Shown here one piece after another: positions 42,940 to 52,741 of a DNA stretch of 64,000 nucleotides. A program made the position numbers and the translations under genes. This stretch comes from Shinella lacus (GTDB lineage Bacteria; Pseudomonadota; Alphaproteobacteria; Rhizobiales; Rhizobiaceae). Positions within the stretch are counted from its first letter, which is position 1, and each line of letters begins with the position of its first letter. Under the pieces are notes generated by a model. The model was not told the DNA's origin. It saw nothing but the letters and a program-made list of their open reading frames with translations, and made no database searches. The DNA is taken from assembly GCF_010994755.1 (NCBI RefSeq), contig NZ_WHSB02000007.1, forward strand, positions 291,219 to 355,218, in the 5' to 3' direction.

Positions 42940-43704
42940 TCAGACCCGGTTGATCGACACGCCGCCGTCGACGAGCATGGCCGTGCCGGTGGTGAAGCTG
43001 GAGGCGTCCGAGCACAGGAAGAGCGCGGCCTGCGCGATTTCCTCCGGGGCGGCAATGCGCTTGAAGGCGTTCAACTCTGCAATGAACTGACGCGCTTCCG
43101 GCGTGTTCGCCACCTCGCGACCCATGGGCGTATCCGTCGCACCGGGCAGCAGCGCGTTCACGCGAATGCCCTTCGGACCGTATTCGGAGGCGAGTACCTG
43201 CACGAGGCCGATCAGGCCCGACTTCGATGCCGCATAGGCCGCAAGTCCCGGAAAGCCCGCTGTGTAGCCGACGAAGGTCGAGGTGAAGACGATGGCGCCG
43301 CCGCCGCGCGCTTCCATGGCCGGCAGTTGGTATTTGGCCGCCAGGAAGCCGCTGGTCAGGTTGACGCCGAGCACGTCTTGCCAATCCGCCAGGGCGAGAT
43401 CGGGCAGCGCCCCGACCGGCCCGGTGGTGCCGGCATTGTTGAAGGCGATGTCGAGGCCGCCGAATTCACGCTGCGCCGCATCGACCAGCGCCCGGTGATG
43501 GGTTTCTTCGCTGACATTACCGGCAACGGTGATGACCGCGCCGCCGCCGGAACGGATCTCGCGGGCGACCTCGTCCAGCCGTTCGCGCCCGCGGGCCGAG
43601 AGCACGAGCCGGACGCCCTGCTCGGCGAAAAGCAGCGCGGCGGCGCGGCCGATGCCGGAGCTTGCGCCGGTGATGATGGCAACCTTGTCCATAAGGCGGG
43701 TCAT
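42940..43704 (-). CDS. SDR family oxidoreductase
   Basis: A 254-residue short-chain dehydrogenase. Cofactor loop TGASSGIG (12-19), NNAG (about 89-92), catalytic Ser in VFTSTFVGY and Tyr-x3-Lys in AAYAASKSG, C-terminal GTAMLVDGGVS. Probably uses NADPH because Arg follows the first strand-turn (LSARGRER). Substrate unknown. It lies between the aminotransferase and rne, convergent to the former. Confidence 0.92.
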   Translation of the reverse strand: MTRLMDKVAIITGASSGIGRAAALLFAEQGVRLVLSARGRERLDEVAREIRSGGGAVITVAGNVSEETHHRALVDAAQREFGGLDIAFNNAGTTGPVGALPDLALADWQDVLGVNLTSGFLAAKYQLPAMEARGGGAIVFTSTFVGYTAGFPGLAAYAASKSGLIGLVQVLASEYGPKGIRVNALLPGATDTPMGREVANTPEARQFIAELNAFKRIAAPEEIAQAALFLCSDASSFTTGTAMLVDGGVSINRV

Positions 43705-43784
43705 GGGTTTCTCCCTTGCTGGTTTCTGACGACCGCGATGTCGCAGATGGGCAGGCAGGGAACCACCCGATTCCAGCGCGCAAG

Positions 43785-43811
43785 AAAAAGGCCCGGACGA
43801 TGCCGGGCCTT
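43785..43811 (-). terminator. Intrinsic terminator of rne
   Basis: AAGGCCCGG (43788-43796), loop ACGATG, CCGGGCCTT (43803-43811). On the minus strand the stem is followed by TTTTTCTTG. It lies 26 bp after the rne stop. Confidence 0.8.
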
Positions 43812-43836
43812 CGGATTTCTAGAGATGAGGTGCTTC

Positions 43837-46725
43837 TTAGAAGAAGCCGCGGCGCTGCCACCAGCCGCCCTTCTTGGGCTTGTCCGGATCGTCGTCCGGC
43901 GTGCTTTCCTTGGCCGTCGAAGACTTGACCACCGGCTCGGAGGCGATCTTCGAGAGGTCGCGGTTAGCGCGAACGGGCTTGGCCGGCTCTTCGAGATCGG
44001 CCGAGGCCACCTCGACTTCCGGTTCGACGGGAGCGACGTCCTCTTCGGCTGCCTTGGCGGGGGCGGCTTCGGGCTGCGCCTCGATGGCCGTGCGGGCAGC
44101 CTCGTCCGTGACGGCTTCCTCGGTTGCCTTGGCACGGCTGCGGCGGGCACGCTTCGGCTTGGCGGGCGCCTCTTCGGCGACAGCCTCGACCGGCGCTTCC
44201 TCGGCGACGACAGCCACTTCGGCAACGTCCACCTCGACGCTTGTCACCTCATCGGCTTCGTCCGCATCGCCATCGGCGTCATCGGTTTCGCCATCTTCGG
44301 CACCGGCTTCGACCGAACCATCCTCGGGACGGTTGCGGCGACCGCCGCGCTTGCCGCGACGGCGGCGCTTGCGGCGCTGCTCGGAGGTTTCGCCGGCCTG
44401 GGCGTCCGCATCGGCGGCATCCACACCTTCGTCGCCCTCGGCATCCTCGTCGTCGAGAACGTCTTCGTCGCCGGCCTGTTCGCCGCCGAAGGAGGCGGTG
44501 TCGGTGCCTTCGCCATTTTCACGGCGACCGCGACGGCGGCGGCGACGCTTGCGCTTGCGGCCGTCATCGGAGGCGGCGGCCGATGACGCGGTCGGGGCGG
44601 AAGCCTGCGCGGCAGCGGCCGGGCGTGCTTCCTCCTCGTCTTCCTCGTCGATCTCCTCCTCGATCACGACGTCGTCGTCTTCCGGCTCGGGCTCGAAATG
44701 CAGGATCTGTTCGATCTTGACCGGGTTTTCGACGGCTTCGCCGCGGTCGATCGCAAAATGCTGCGCGCCGACATGGGCATCCGCCTCGATGATGATCTGC
44801 ACGCCGAAGCGGTTTTCATAGTCGATGATCGTGCCGCGCTTGTGGTTGAGCAGGTAGAGCGCGATGTCCGGCGTCGTGCGCACCGAGATGTTGTGCGTGG
44901 TGTTCTTGAGGAGATATTCTTCGATGCCGCGCAGCACATGCAGCGCCACCGACGACTGCGAGCGGATATGGCCCGTGCCGTTGCAGTGCGGGCAGGTCTG
45001 CATGGTCGATTCGAGAACCGATGCGCGGATGCGCTGACGCGACATTTCGAGCAGGCCGAAATGCGAGATGCGGCCGACCTGGATGCGCGCTCGGTCGTTC
45101 TTGAGGTGGTCCTTGAGGCGCTTCTCGACGGAGCGGTTGTTGCGCTTCTCCTCCATGTCGATGAAGTCGATGACGACGAGGCCGGCAAGGTCGCGCAGGC
45201 GCAGCTGGCGCGCCACTTCCTCGGCGGCTTCCAGGTTCGTCTGGAGCGCGGTCTCCTCGATGGAGTGCTCGCGCGTCGAACGGCCGGAGTTGACGTCGAT
45301 CGAGACGAGCGCCTCGGTCTGGTTGATGATGATGTAGCCGCCGGACTTCAGCGTCACCTGCGGCTGCAACATACGGTCAAGCTGGGCCTCAATGCCCGAG
45401 CGCGAGAAGATCGGATGCACGTCGCGGTAAGGCTGGACGACCTTCGCGTGGCTCGGCATCAGCATCTTCATGAAGCCCTTGGCTTCCTTGTAGCCTTCCT
45501 CGCCGGCAACGACGATCTCGCTGATGTCCTTGTTGTAAAGGTCGCGGATCGAGCGCTTGATGAGTGAGCCTTCCTCGTAGACGAGGCAGGGGGCCGTGGA
45601 GGCGAGCGTCAGGGTACGGACGTTCTCCCACAGGCGCATCAGGTATTCGAAGTCGCGCTTGACCTCGACCTTGGTGCGGTTGGCACCGGCGGTGCGGAGA
45701 ATGACGCCCATGCCCTGCGGAACTTCCAGGCTGCGGGCGATTTCCTTCAGGCGCTTACGGTCCTGCAGGTTGGTGATCTTGCGGGAAATGCCGCCGCCGC
45801 GCGCGGTGTTCGGCATGAGAACCGAGTAGCGGCCGGCCAGCGACAGGTAGGTGGTGAGAGCAGCGCCCTTGTTGCCGCGCTCTTCCTTGGCGACCTGCAC
45901 GAGCAGGATCTGGCGGCGCTTGATGACTTCCTGGATGCGGTACTGCTTGCGCGGCTTGCGCTGCACGCGGTCCGGAACTTCTTCCATCGCGTCTTCGGCG
46001 CCGACGGATTCGATGACTTCCTTTTCTTCGCCGGGGTGACCGTCGTCATCATCGTCGTCGTCATCGCGACGGCGGCGACCGCGCTTGCGGTCGGAGGGCT
46101 CGGAGATTTCGTCGGCATCGACGGCCATGGCCATCGCGCCGCCGGGCGTCTCGTCGTCGGTGCTTTCCGCGGGGGCGGCGGCCTCTTCGGCTGCCGGCGC
46201 ATCCTCGGTCTTTGCCTTGGCCTTGCGGGTGCGGCGCGGCTTTTTCGGCTTTTCGGCCGGAGCTTCTTCAAGCGCGGCGACAGCCTCGACGACCTCGGCT
46301 TCGGCGACAACCTCGACCGGAGCGGCTTCGACGACGGCTTCGGTCTCGGTGGTTTCAGCCTCGGCGGTTTCCGTTTCCGAATCATCGGAAAGGTCGGTTC
46401 CGGTCTCGACCTGCTCTATATCGTCGTCGCGACGGTGCTCTTCGGCCTCGGCCCTGAGCAGGGCCTGGCGATCAGCAAGCGGGATCTGGTAATAATCCGG
46501 GTGGATTTCGGCGAAGGCCAGGAAGCCGTGGCGGTTGCCGCCGTAATCGACGAAGGCCGCCTGCAACGACGGTTCTACCCGCGTGACCTTGGCAAGGTAG
46601 ATATTGCCGCGGATCTGCTTCTTGTGTTCGGATTCGAAGTCGAATTCTTCTATGCGGTTTCCGCGTACGACAACGACGCGCGTCTCCTCAGCGTGAGACG
46701 CGTCGATAAGCATTTTCTCTGCCAT
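43837..46725 (-). CDS. rne: Ribonuclease E/G
   Basis: A 962-residue endonuclease and degradosome scaffold. An S1-type domain near residue 38 (IRGNIYLAKVTRVEPSLQAAF) is split by a long acidic Glu/Ala/Val insertion (about 90-260), as in alphaproteobacteria. The DNase I-like catalytic region holds LVSIDVNSGRSTREHSIEET and VVIDFIDMEEKRN, and the zinc link is CPHCNGTG. The tail is acidic and Arg-rich and ends GGWWQRRGFF; in Caulobacter a C-terminal GWW motif docks PNPase (family knowledge). An auto-regulatory leader is likely. Confidence 0.96.
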   Translation of the reverse strand: MAEKMLIDASHAEETRVVVVRGNRIEEFDFESEHKKQIRGNIYLAKVTRVEPSLQAAFVDYGGNRHGFLAFAEIHPDYYQIPLADRQALLRAEAEEHRRDDDIEQVETGTDLSDDSETETAEAETTETEAVVEAAPVEVVAEAEVVEAVAALEEAPAEKPKKPRRTRKAKAKTEDAPAAEEAAAPAESTDDETPGGAMAMAVDADEISEPSDRKRGRRRRDDDDDDDDGHPGEEKEVIESVGAEDAMEEVPDRVQRKPRKQYRIQEVIKRRQILLVQVAKEERGNKGAALTTYLSLAGRYSVLMPNTARGGGISRKITNLQDRKRLKEIARSLEVPQGMGVILRTAGANRTKVEVKRDFEYLMRLWENVRTLTLASTAPCLVYEEGSLIKRSIRDLYNKDISEIVVAGEEGYKEAKGFMKMLMPSHAKVVQPYRDVHPIFSRSGIEAQLDRMLQPQVTLKSGGYIIINQTEALVSIDVNSGRSTREHSIEETALQTNLEAAEEVARQLRLRDLAGLVVIDFIDMEEKRNNRSVEKRLKDHLKNDRARIQVGRISHFGLLEMSRQRIRASVLESTMQTCPHCNGTGHIRSQSSVALHVLRGIEEYLLKNTTHNISVRTTPDIALYLLNHKRGTIIDYENRFGVQIIIEADAHVGAQHFAIDRGEAVENPVKIEQILHFEPEPEDDDVVIEEEIDEEDEEEARPAAAAQASAPTASSAAASDDGRKRKRRRRRRGRRENGEGTDTASFGGEQAGDEDVLDDEDAEGDEGVDAADADAQAGETSEQRRKRRRRGKRGGRRNRPEDGSVEAGAEDGETDDADGDADEADEVTSVEVDVAEVAVVAEEAPVEAVAEEAPAKPKRARRSRAKATEEAVTDEAARTAIEAQPEAAPAKAAEEDVAPVEPEVEVASADLEEPAKPVRANRDLSKIASEPVVKSSTAKESTPDDDPDKPKKGGWWQRRGFF

Positions 46726-47342
46726 GTAAATTGTGCTCCTCGGCGCATGCGCGATCCTGGCGGCGAACCGTTCCCTGAAAGGGAGGTGCCGGGAGAGGAG
46801 AGGGCTGCGCCGAATATGTAAGTTCCCGTCGGGCCCCGGTGAGGGGTTAGCGGACGGAGGGAGGTCGGTACGCGAGCGTCCCGGTGCCTGTTACCCTCTG
46901 AGAAAATCCGCTGTGACAACATCAACGTCCAACGAGAATGCCAGTGCCATAGACCTTGAAAGGTCCGATGAAGTTGCCCTTGGGTAAGGGCGTTTGGTGG
47001 AAATCCACCTTGACTGTTCCGGCCACCGCCGGCTTACGCGATCTTATCGGCCGGGAAAAAGTGGGTATGACGGCGGATGAAGGCCCGGTTCGGCGCCAAG
47101 TCCCGAAGGAGTGGCTGCCTGCTCAAGGCGATTCTATCCCGTCTGATCTTTTTCCCTGACTTTGCTTTTATGGCGGATATGTCACAATGGCAAGGGAAAA
47201 GCCAAAAGCGTCATAATCTTGATGGATTTGCGGTGATCTTGGCCCCTTCGTCCGCCGGTCTCTTGGCGCGCCAAGCTTTCGTTAACCATAAGAGGGCATC
47301 TATGGGCCTTGTCCTGCACCGCATCGCGCGGTCTCCACGCGT
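46726..47342. other. Divergent rne/amiC promoter region with rne leader hairpins
   Basis: About 620 bp without a gene. On the rne side there are three hairpins in a row: GACCTT/AAGGTC (46952-46965), GCCCTT-GGGT-AAGGGC (46976-46991), and GGTGG-AAAT-CCACC (46996-47009). They would lie 230-285 nt upstream of the rne start and may form part of a feedback-sensing leader. Nothing else recognised. Confidence 0.5.
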
Positions 47343-47360
47343 TTGAGGGCTGTCCGGGTG

Positions 47361-48602
47361 ATGCTACGCGTCCTGACTGAACATTCGTCCCGCTTTTTTG
47401 CCGGCCTGATCGCCGTCTTTCTCTGTGCCGCGATCGTCACGCCGGCGCTTGCCGTTTCCGATTCGGCCGCGCCGCTGCTTGCCTTTGCCGCGCGCATCGC
47501 CGGCGACGATGCGCGCACCCGCCTCGTCATCGATTTCGACCGCAAGCCGGAGTTCAAGGTTCACTACGTCGCCAATCCCTATCGCGTGCTGATCGACCTG
47601 CCGGAAACCGATTTCGGCATTAAGGCGGAGGAACTGGAAGCGCGCGGCATCTTTTCCGACATCCGCTACGGCACCATGGCCGCCGGCCGTTCGCGCATCG
47701 TGCTGACCGCCTCGCGGCCGATCGGCGTCGTGCTGGCCGAGGTGCAGGAAGAGCAGGGGGCGGCGAGCTACCGGCTCGTCGTCGACACGGCGATCGTCAC
47801 CGACCAGGTCTTCCAGGCGAACATGGAAAAACAGAGCTGGCAGGAGGCGTCCGCCACGGCGTCCAGCGAACAGGCGCCCGTCATGCTGCCCGGCAGCAAG
47901 GCGGAAGGGCCGTTCGTGATCGCCGTCGACGCCGGCCATGGCGGCATCGACAACGGTGCGCGCGGCGGCGTCACCAAGACGGAAGAGAAGCATGTCACGC
48001 TCGCCTTCGCCCGCGAACTTGCCGAGGCGCTGAACAAGCTGCCGGGCACCCGCGCGATCCTGACGCGCGACAAGGACGAGTTCCTCTCGCTTTCGCAGCG
48101 CGTGCAGCTTGCCCGCGGCGAGGGGGCGAACCTGCTGATCTCCATCCATGCCGATACGCTGCGGCAGAAGGATATCCGCGGCGCGACGGTCTATACGATC
48201 TCCGACAAGGCCTCCGACAGCCTCGCAGCGAGCCTCGCCGAGCGCGAAAACCTTTCCGACCAGATCGCCGGCATCTCCTTCGTCGACGAGCCGGCCGAGG
48301 TTGCCGATATCCTGCTCGACCTGACGCGGCGCGAGACGCAGGCCTTTTCCATCAACCTCGCCCAGAGCATCGTCGGCAACTTCAAGAACGAGGTGCTGCT
48401 GATCAACAACCCGCACCGCCATGCCGGCTTCCGCGTGCTGACCGCACCGGACGTGCCGTCGATCCTGCTGGAACTCGGCTTCATGTCGAACAAGGACGAC
48501 GAAAAGCTGCTCGTCGATCCGGCCTGGCAGAAGAAGGTCGCGGGCCTCGTCGCCAAGGCGGTGGAGGAGTACCGCACGACCGTCGTTGCCAACGGCGGTT
48601 AA
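47361..48602 (+). CDS. amiC: N-acetylmuramoyl-L-alanine amidase (AmiC-type, AMIN + Amidase_3)
   Basis: A 413-residue secreted hydrolase that cuts the stem peptide from muramic acid and helps split daughter cells. Signal peptide (SSRFFAGLIAVFLCAAIVTPALA), AMIN domain (ARTRLVIDFDRKPEFKVHYV to about residue 140), then Amidase_3 with zinc ligands in VDAGHGGIDNGA, KHVTLAFARELA and LISIHAD, and the catalytic Glu in LLELGFMSN. The ATG at 47361 was chosen; GTG one codon and TTG six codons earlier are alternatives. mrcA follows 257 bp downstream. Confidence 0.93.
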   Translation: MLRVLTEHSSRFFAGLIAVFLCAAIVTPALAVSDSAAPLLAFAARIAGDDARTRLVIDFDRKPEFKVHYVANPYRVLIDLPETDFGIKAEELEARGIFSDIRYGTMAAGRSRIVLTASRPIGVVLAEVQEEQGAASYRLVVDTAIVTDQVFQANMEKQSWQEASATASSEQAPVMLPGSKAEGPFVIAVDAGHGGIDNGARGGVTKTEEKHVTLAFARELAEALNKLPGTRAILTRDKDEFLSLSQRVQLARGEGANLLISIHADTLRQKDIRGATVYTISDKASDSLAASLAERENLSDQIAGISFVDEPAEVADILLDLTRRETQAFSINLAQSIVGNFKNEVLLINNPHRHAGFRVLTAPDVPSILLELGFMSNKDDEKLLVDPAWQKKVAGLVAKAVEEYRTTVVANGG

Positions 48603-48859
48603 GCTTTTCGCGCGACGCCGCAGGCGCGCGGGCGGGGAACGTGTTAGTGTTCCTGTGCCGGAAAAGTGACAGAGGCCGCCATTGTGCGGTGGCGAAGCCG
48701 GGATGCATGCTGTAAGCCCTATTTTCCTCACATTCCGATCGCTAGACGGGAGCGAGAAAATGGGGGCGACTCGTCTTCGACTGGAAGACTGAGCGGCGCA
48801 AGGCCGGGCAGCGGGTCTGCCCGATGAAATTTAAGACATAAGGCATCGGTAACTGGCTC

Positions 48860-51307
48860 ATGATCAGACTGATTGGATATTTCTTCGGGATTGGCGCCGT
48901 CTTCTTCCTCGGTCTGGCGGCCGTGGTCGCGCTCTATCTCGGAAGTGTCACCAAGGATCTTCCCGATTATGAGGTGTTGAACAGCTATGCGCCGCCGGTG
49001 ACGACGCGCATGCATGCCGGCAACGGCGCGCTGATGGCCGAATATGCCCGCGAACGCCGCCTCTACCTGCCGATCCAGGCCATCCCGGATCGCGTGAAGG
49101 CGGCCTTCCTGTCGGCCGAAGACAAGAACTTCTACCAGCATCCCGGCGTCGACGTGACGGGCCTGTTCCGCGCCATCGTCGTGAACGTCCAGAACATGGG
49201 CTCGGGCCGCCGCCCGGTGGGCGCCTCGACGATCACCCAGCAGGTCGCGAAGAACTTCCTCTTGTCCTCCGACCAGACGATCGACCGCAAGGTCAAGGAA
49301 GCGATCCTCTCCTTCCGTATCGAGCAGGCCTATTCGAAGGACCGCATTCTCGAACTGTATCTGAACGAGATCTTCTTCGGCCTGAATTCCTACGGCATTG
49401 CCGGCGCGGCACTCACCTATTTCGACAAGTCGGTGACCGAGCTCACCATCGCCGAGACCGCCTATCTGGCGGCCCTGCCGAAGGGCCCGTCGAACTACCA
49501 TCCCTTCCGCCGCACCGAGGCCGCCATCGAGCGCCGCAACTGGGTCATCGACCGCATGGTCGAGAACGGCTACGTCACCCAGAGCGACGGCGCGGAAGCC
49601 AAGGCCCAGCCGCTCGGCGTCACGCCGCGTCACCGTGGTTCCTATCTCTTCGCCTCCGAATATTTCTCGGAAGAGGTTCGCCGCCAGATCATCGAGCGCT
49701 ATGGCGACAACGCGCTGTACGAGGGTGGCCTTTCGGTGCGCACCTCACTCGATCCGCGCATCCAGGTCGCGGCCCGCAAGGCCTTGCAGCATGGCCTCCT
49801 GACCTATGACGAGCGCCGCGGCTTCCATGGGCCCATCAAGACGATCGAGATCGGCGGGGACTGGGGCATCGAGCTTGCCAAGGTGGACGCCTTTGCCGAC
49901 GTGCCGGAATGGAAGCTTGCCGTCGTGCTGGCCGTCGATGACGGTGGCGCCGATATCGGCCTCCAGCCGAGCAAGGACGCTTCCGGCAAGGTCGTCGAGG
50001 AGCGCGTGACTGGCCGCATCGAGGCCGACAATATGAAATGGGCCTATCGTTCGGCCAAGGGCGACCGCAAGACGGCGAAATCGCCGGCAGGCGTCTTCAC
50101 GGTCGGCGACGTGGTCTATGTCGAGCCGACGGAAGGCGGCGGCTATCGCCTGCGCCAGCCGCCGAAGGTACAGGGCGGCCTCGTCGCCATGGACCCGCAT
50201 ACCGGCCGCGTGCTCGCCATGGTCGGCGGCTTCTCCTATGCGCAGTCGGAATTCAACCGCGCGACGCAGGCGATGCGCCAGCCGGGCTCGTCCTTCAAGC
50301 CCTTCGTCTACGCGGCGGCGCTGGACAACGGCTATACGCCGGCCTCCGTGATCATGGACGCGCCGATCGAGATCGTCGCCGGTGGCCAGGTCTGGCGCCC
50401 GCAGAACTACGGCGGCGGTGCTGCCGGCCCCTCGACGCTGCGCCTCGGCATCGAGCGCTCGCGCAACCTGATGACCGTGCGCCTCGCCAACGACATGGGC
50501 ATGAACCTCGTGGCCGAATATGCCGAGCGCTTCGGCATCTACGACAAGATGTATCCGGTGCTCTCCATGTCGCTCGGTTCCGGCGAGACGACCGTGCTGC
50601 GCATGGTCTCGGCCTATTCCGTGCTCGCCAATGGCGGCAAGCAGATCAAGCCCTCGCTGATCGACCGCATCCAGGACCGCTACGGCAAGACGATCTTCCG
50701 CCACGAAGAGCGCACCTGCGAGAACTGCAACGCCAACGACTGGGAAAAGCAGGACGAGCCGACGCTGGTCGACAATCGCGAGCAGGTGCTCGACCCGATG
50801 ACCGCCTACCAGATCACCTCGATGATGGAAGGCGTCGTCACGCGCGGCACCGCCGCCGGCAAGATCAAGCTCGACCGCCCGACGGCCGGCAAGACCGGCA
50901 CGACAAACGACGAGAAGGACGCCTGGTTCGTCGGCTACACGCCGGACCTCGTCGCCGGCCTCTATATCGGCTTCGACAACCCGGCGCCGCTCGGCCGGGG
51001 TGCCACCGGCGGTTCGCTTTCGGCGCCGATCTTCAACGAATTCATGACCGCGGCCCTCGAAGGCACGCGCCCGACGAAGTTCATCGTGCCGGAAGGCATG
51101 CAGTTCATCGCGGTCAACCGCAAGACCGGCATGCAGGCCTCCGAAGGCCAGCCGGACACCATCATGGAAGCCTTCAAGCCCGGCACCGGCCCGGCCGACG
51201 TCTTCTCGGTCATCGGCGGCGAGGAATTCGCGAGCCCGGAAGAGATCCTGAAGAACTCGCCGCAGGCCAACCAGGCGGTGACCGGCGGCAGCGGCGGCCT
51301 GTTCTGA
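48860..51307 (+). CDS. mrcA: Penicillin-binding protein 1A
   Basis: An 815-residue class A PBP. A single N-terminal membrane helix (GYFFGIGAVFFLGLAAVVALYL) anchors it. Glycosyltransferase: SAEDKNFYQHPGVDVTG (catalytic Glu), GASTITQQVAKNF, ILELYLNEIFFG. An OB-like insert precedes the transpeptidase: SxxK in RQPGSSFKPFVYA, SRN in ERSRNLMTV, and AGKTGTTND. Makes and cross-links glycan strands. In Rhizobiales the PBP1a homologue is the main enzyme of polar growth (family knowledge). Confidence 0.96.
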   Translation: MIRLIGYFFGIGAVFFLGLAAVVALYLGSVTKDLPDYEVLNSYAPPVTTRMHAGNGALMAEYARERRLYLPIQAIPDRVKAAFLSAEDKNFYQHPGVDVTGLFRAIVVNVQNMGSGRRPVGASTITQQVAKNFLLSSDQTIDRKVKEAILSFRIEQAYSKDRILELYLNEIFFGLNSYGIAGAALTYFDKSVTELTIAETAYLAALPKGPSNYHPFRRTEAAIERRNWVIDRMVENGYVTQSDGAEAKAQPLGVTPRHRGSYLFASEYFSEEVRRQIIERYGDNALYEGGLSVRTSLDPRIQVAARKALQHGLLTYDERRGFHGPIKTIEIGGDWGIELAKVDAFADVPEWKLAVVLAVDDGGADIGLQPSKDASGKVVEERVTGRIEADNMKWAYRSAKGDRKTAKSPAGVFTVGDVVYVEPTEGGGYRLRQPPKVQGGLVAMDPHTGRVLAMVGGFSYAQSEFNRATQAMRQPGSSFKPFVYAAALDNGYTPASVIMDAPIEIVAGGQVWRPQNYGGGAAGPSTLRLGIERSRNLMTVRLANDMGMNLVAEYAERFGIYDKMYPVLSMSLGSGETTVLRMVSAYSVLANGGKQIKPSLIDRIQDRYGKTIFRHEERTCENCNANDWEKQDEPTLVDNREQVLDPMTAYQITSMMEGVVTRGTAAGKIKLDRPTAGKTGTTNDEKDAWFVGYTPDLVAGLYIGFDNPAPLGRGATGGSLSAPIFNEFMTAALEGTRPTKFIVPEGMQFIAVNRKTGMQASEGQPDTIMEAFKPGTGPADVFSVIGGEEFASPEEILKNSPQANQAVTGGSGGLF

Positions 51308-51327
51308 TCCACGGCTGATCCCTTTGC

Positions 51328-51370
51328 GGGGCGGGCGCGGGGCTTTACATCCGCGCCCGCCCTCTCTATT
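51328..51370 (+). terminator. Terminator after mrcA
   Basis: A perfect 12-bp stem, 51328-51339 with 51350-51361 (GGGCGGGCGCGG and its complement), followed by TCTCTATTT. It separates mrcA from prfB. Confidence 0.65.
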
Positions 51371-51408
51371 TCACGGCCACCGAATTAGCATCGAAGAAGA
51401 AGGCGGAC

Positions 51409-52540
51409 ATGCGCGCGGAAATCGAGAACGTCGTCGACGAAATCAAGCAGGCCATAAGCCTGCTGAGGAGGCATCTTTGACTGGGATCAGGCGGTAAGAC
51501 GACTGGACTGGTTGAACAACAAGGCAGAGGACCCCAACCTCTGGAACGATGCCCAGGAAGCCCAGAAGCTGATGCGCGAGCGCCAGCAGCTGGACGAAGG
51601 CATCAATGCCGTGAAGCTCATAGAGCAGCAGCTCAAGGACAATATCGAACTCATCGAGCTCGGTGAGGAAGAGGGCGACGCGGCAATCGTCAAGGAAGCC
51701 GAAGACACGCTCAAGGCTGTCCGCAACGAGGCCGCGCGCAAGCAGGTCGAAGCCATGCTCTCCGGCGAGGCCGACGGCAACGACACCTATCTCGAAGTGC
51801 ATTCCGGCGCCGGCGGCACGGAAAGCCAGGACTGGGCGAACATGCTCTTGCGCATGTACACGCGCTGGGCCGAGCGCTCGGGCTACAAGGTGGAATTGCT
51901 GGAAGTCCATGACGGCGAAGAGGCGGGCATCAAGTCTGCGACGCTGCTCGTCAAGGGCCACAATGCCTATGGCTGGCTGAAGACCGAATCGGGCGTGCAC
52001 CGTCTCGTCCGCATTTCGCCCTATGACAGCAATGCGCGCCGCCACACCTCGTTCTCGTCGATCTGGGTCTATCCGGTCATCGACGACTCGATCGTCATCG
52101 AAATCAACGAGAGCGACTGCCGCATCGACACCTACCGTTCGTCGGGCGCCGGTGGCCAGCACGTCAACACGACCGATTCGGCCGTGCGCATCACGCACAT
52201 CCCGACCGGCATCGTGGTGGCCTGCCAGCAGGAGCGCTCGCAGCACAAGAACCGCGCCAAGGCGTGGGACATGCTGCGCGCCCGCATGTATGAAGCCGAA
52301 CTGAAGAAGCGCGAAGAGGCCGCCAACGCCGAAGCCGCCTCCAAGTCGGATATCGGCTGGGGCCACCAGATCCGCTCCTACGTGCTGCAGCCCTACCAGC
52401 TGGTCAAGGACCTGCGCACCGGCGTCGAAAGCACTGCGCCTTCGGACGTGCTCGACGGCGAACTCAACGAGTTCATGGAAGCAGCCCTTGCCCACCGGGT
52501 CAACGGCGGCGCCGATGCGGTCGTGGACGACCTGAACTAA
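51409..52540 (+). CDS. prfB: Peptide chain release factor 2 (programmed +1 frameshift)
   Basis: RF2, which ends translation at UGA and UAA. The first frame runs from the ATG at 51409 (after AGAAGGCGG) for 23 codons to an in-frame TGA at 51478-51480. Reading continues after a +1 slip on CTT TGA, resuming at GAC 51479-51481, giving a 376-residue protein. Landmarks: [19 protein letters not shown] (GGQ), and [15 protein letters not shown], with SPY in place of the usual SPF tripeptide region. The frameshift is autoregulatory: little RF2 means slow UGA reading and more slipping. Confidence 0.95.
51466..51481 (+). promoter_or_regulatory. prfB programmed frameshift site
   Basis: AGGAGG (51466-51471), a 3-nt spacer, then CTT-TGA-C (51475-51481). 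This is the classic RF2 recoding signal: an internal Shine-Dalgarno three bases before a slippery CTT and a weak TGA-C stop context. Confidence 0.95.
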
Positions 52541-52564
52541 GCACTTCGGAAAATGAGATAAGAG

Positions 52565-52589
52565 CGGGCGCTTCGGCGCCCGTTTTTTT
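52565..52589 (+). terminator. Intrinsic terminator of prfB
   Basis: CGGGCGC-TTCG-GCGCCCG (52565-52582) followed by seven T residues. A stable UUCG-type tetraloop 25 bp after the stop. Confidence 0.9.
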
Positions 52590-52608
52590 GGTCGCCTAAA
52601 CCACCCGC

Positions 52609-52689
52609 GTCATCCTCGGGCTTGACCCGAGGATCCAAATTCAGGGCGTGCCATGGGGCGTGGATCCTCGGGTCAAGCCCGAGGATGAC
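52609..52689. repeat. Long perfect inverted repeat, palindromic repeat element
   Basis: Two 29-bp arms (52609-52637 and 52661-52689) are exact reverse complements around a 23-bp centre. Each arm is itself nearly palindromic, with CCTCGGG-CTTGA-CCCGAGG. This core (CATCCTCGGGCTTGACCCGA) resembles dispersed repeats in many alphaproteobacterial genomes, as I remember them. It lies between prfB and the convergent secreted protein gene. Confidence 0.85.
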
Positions 52690-52741
52690 GGTGGGGAGGA
52701 GAGGTCACCATCACAATAAGCCGGCGCCTCGGCGCCCGTTT

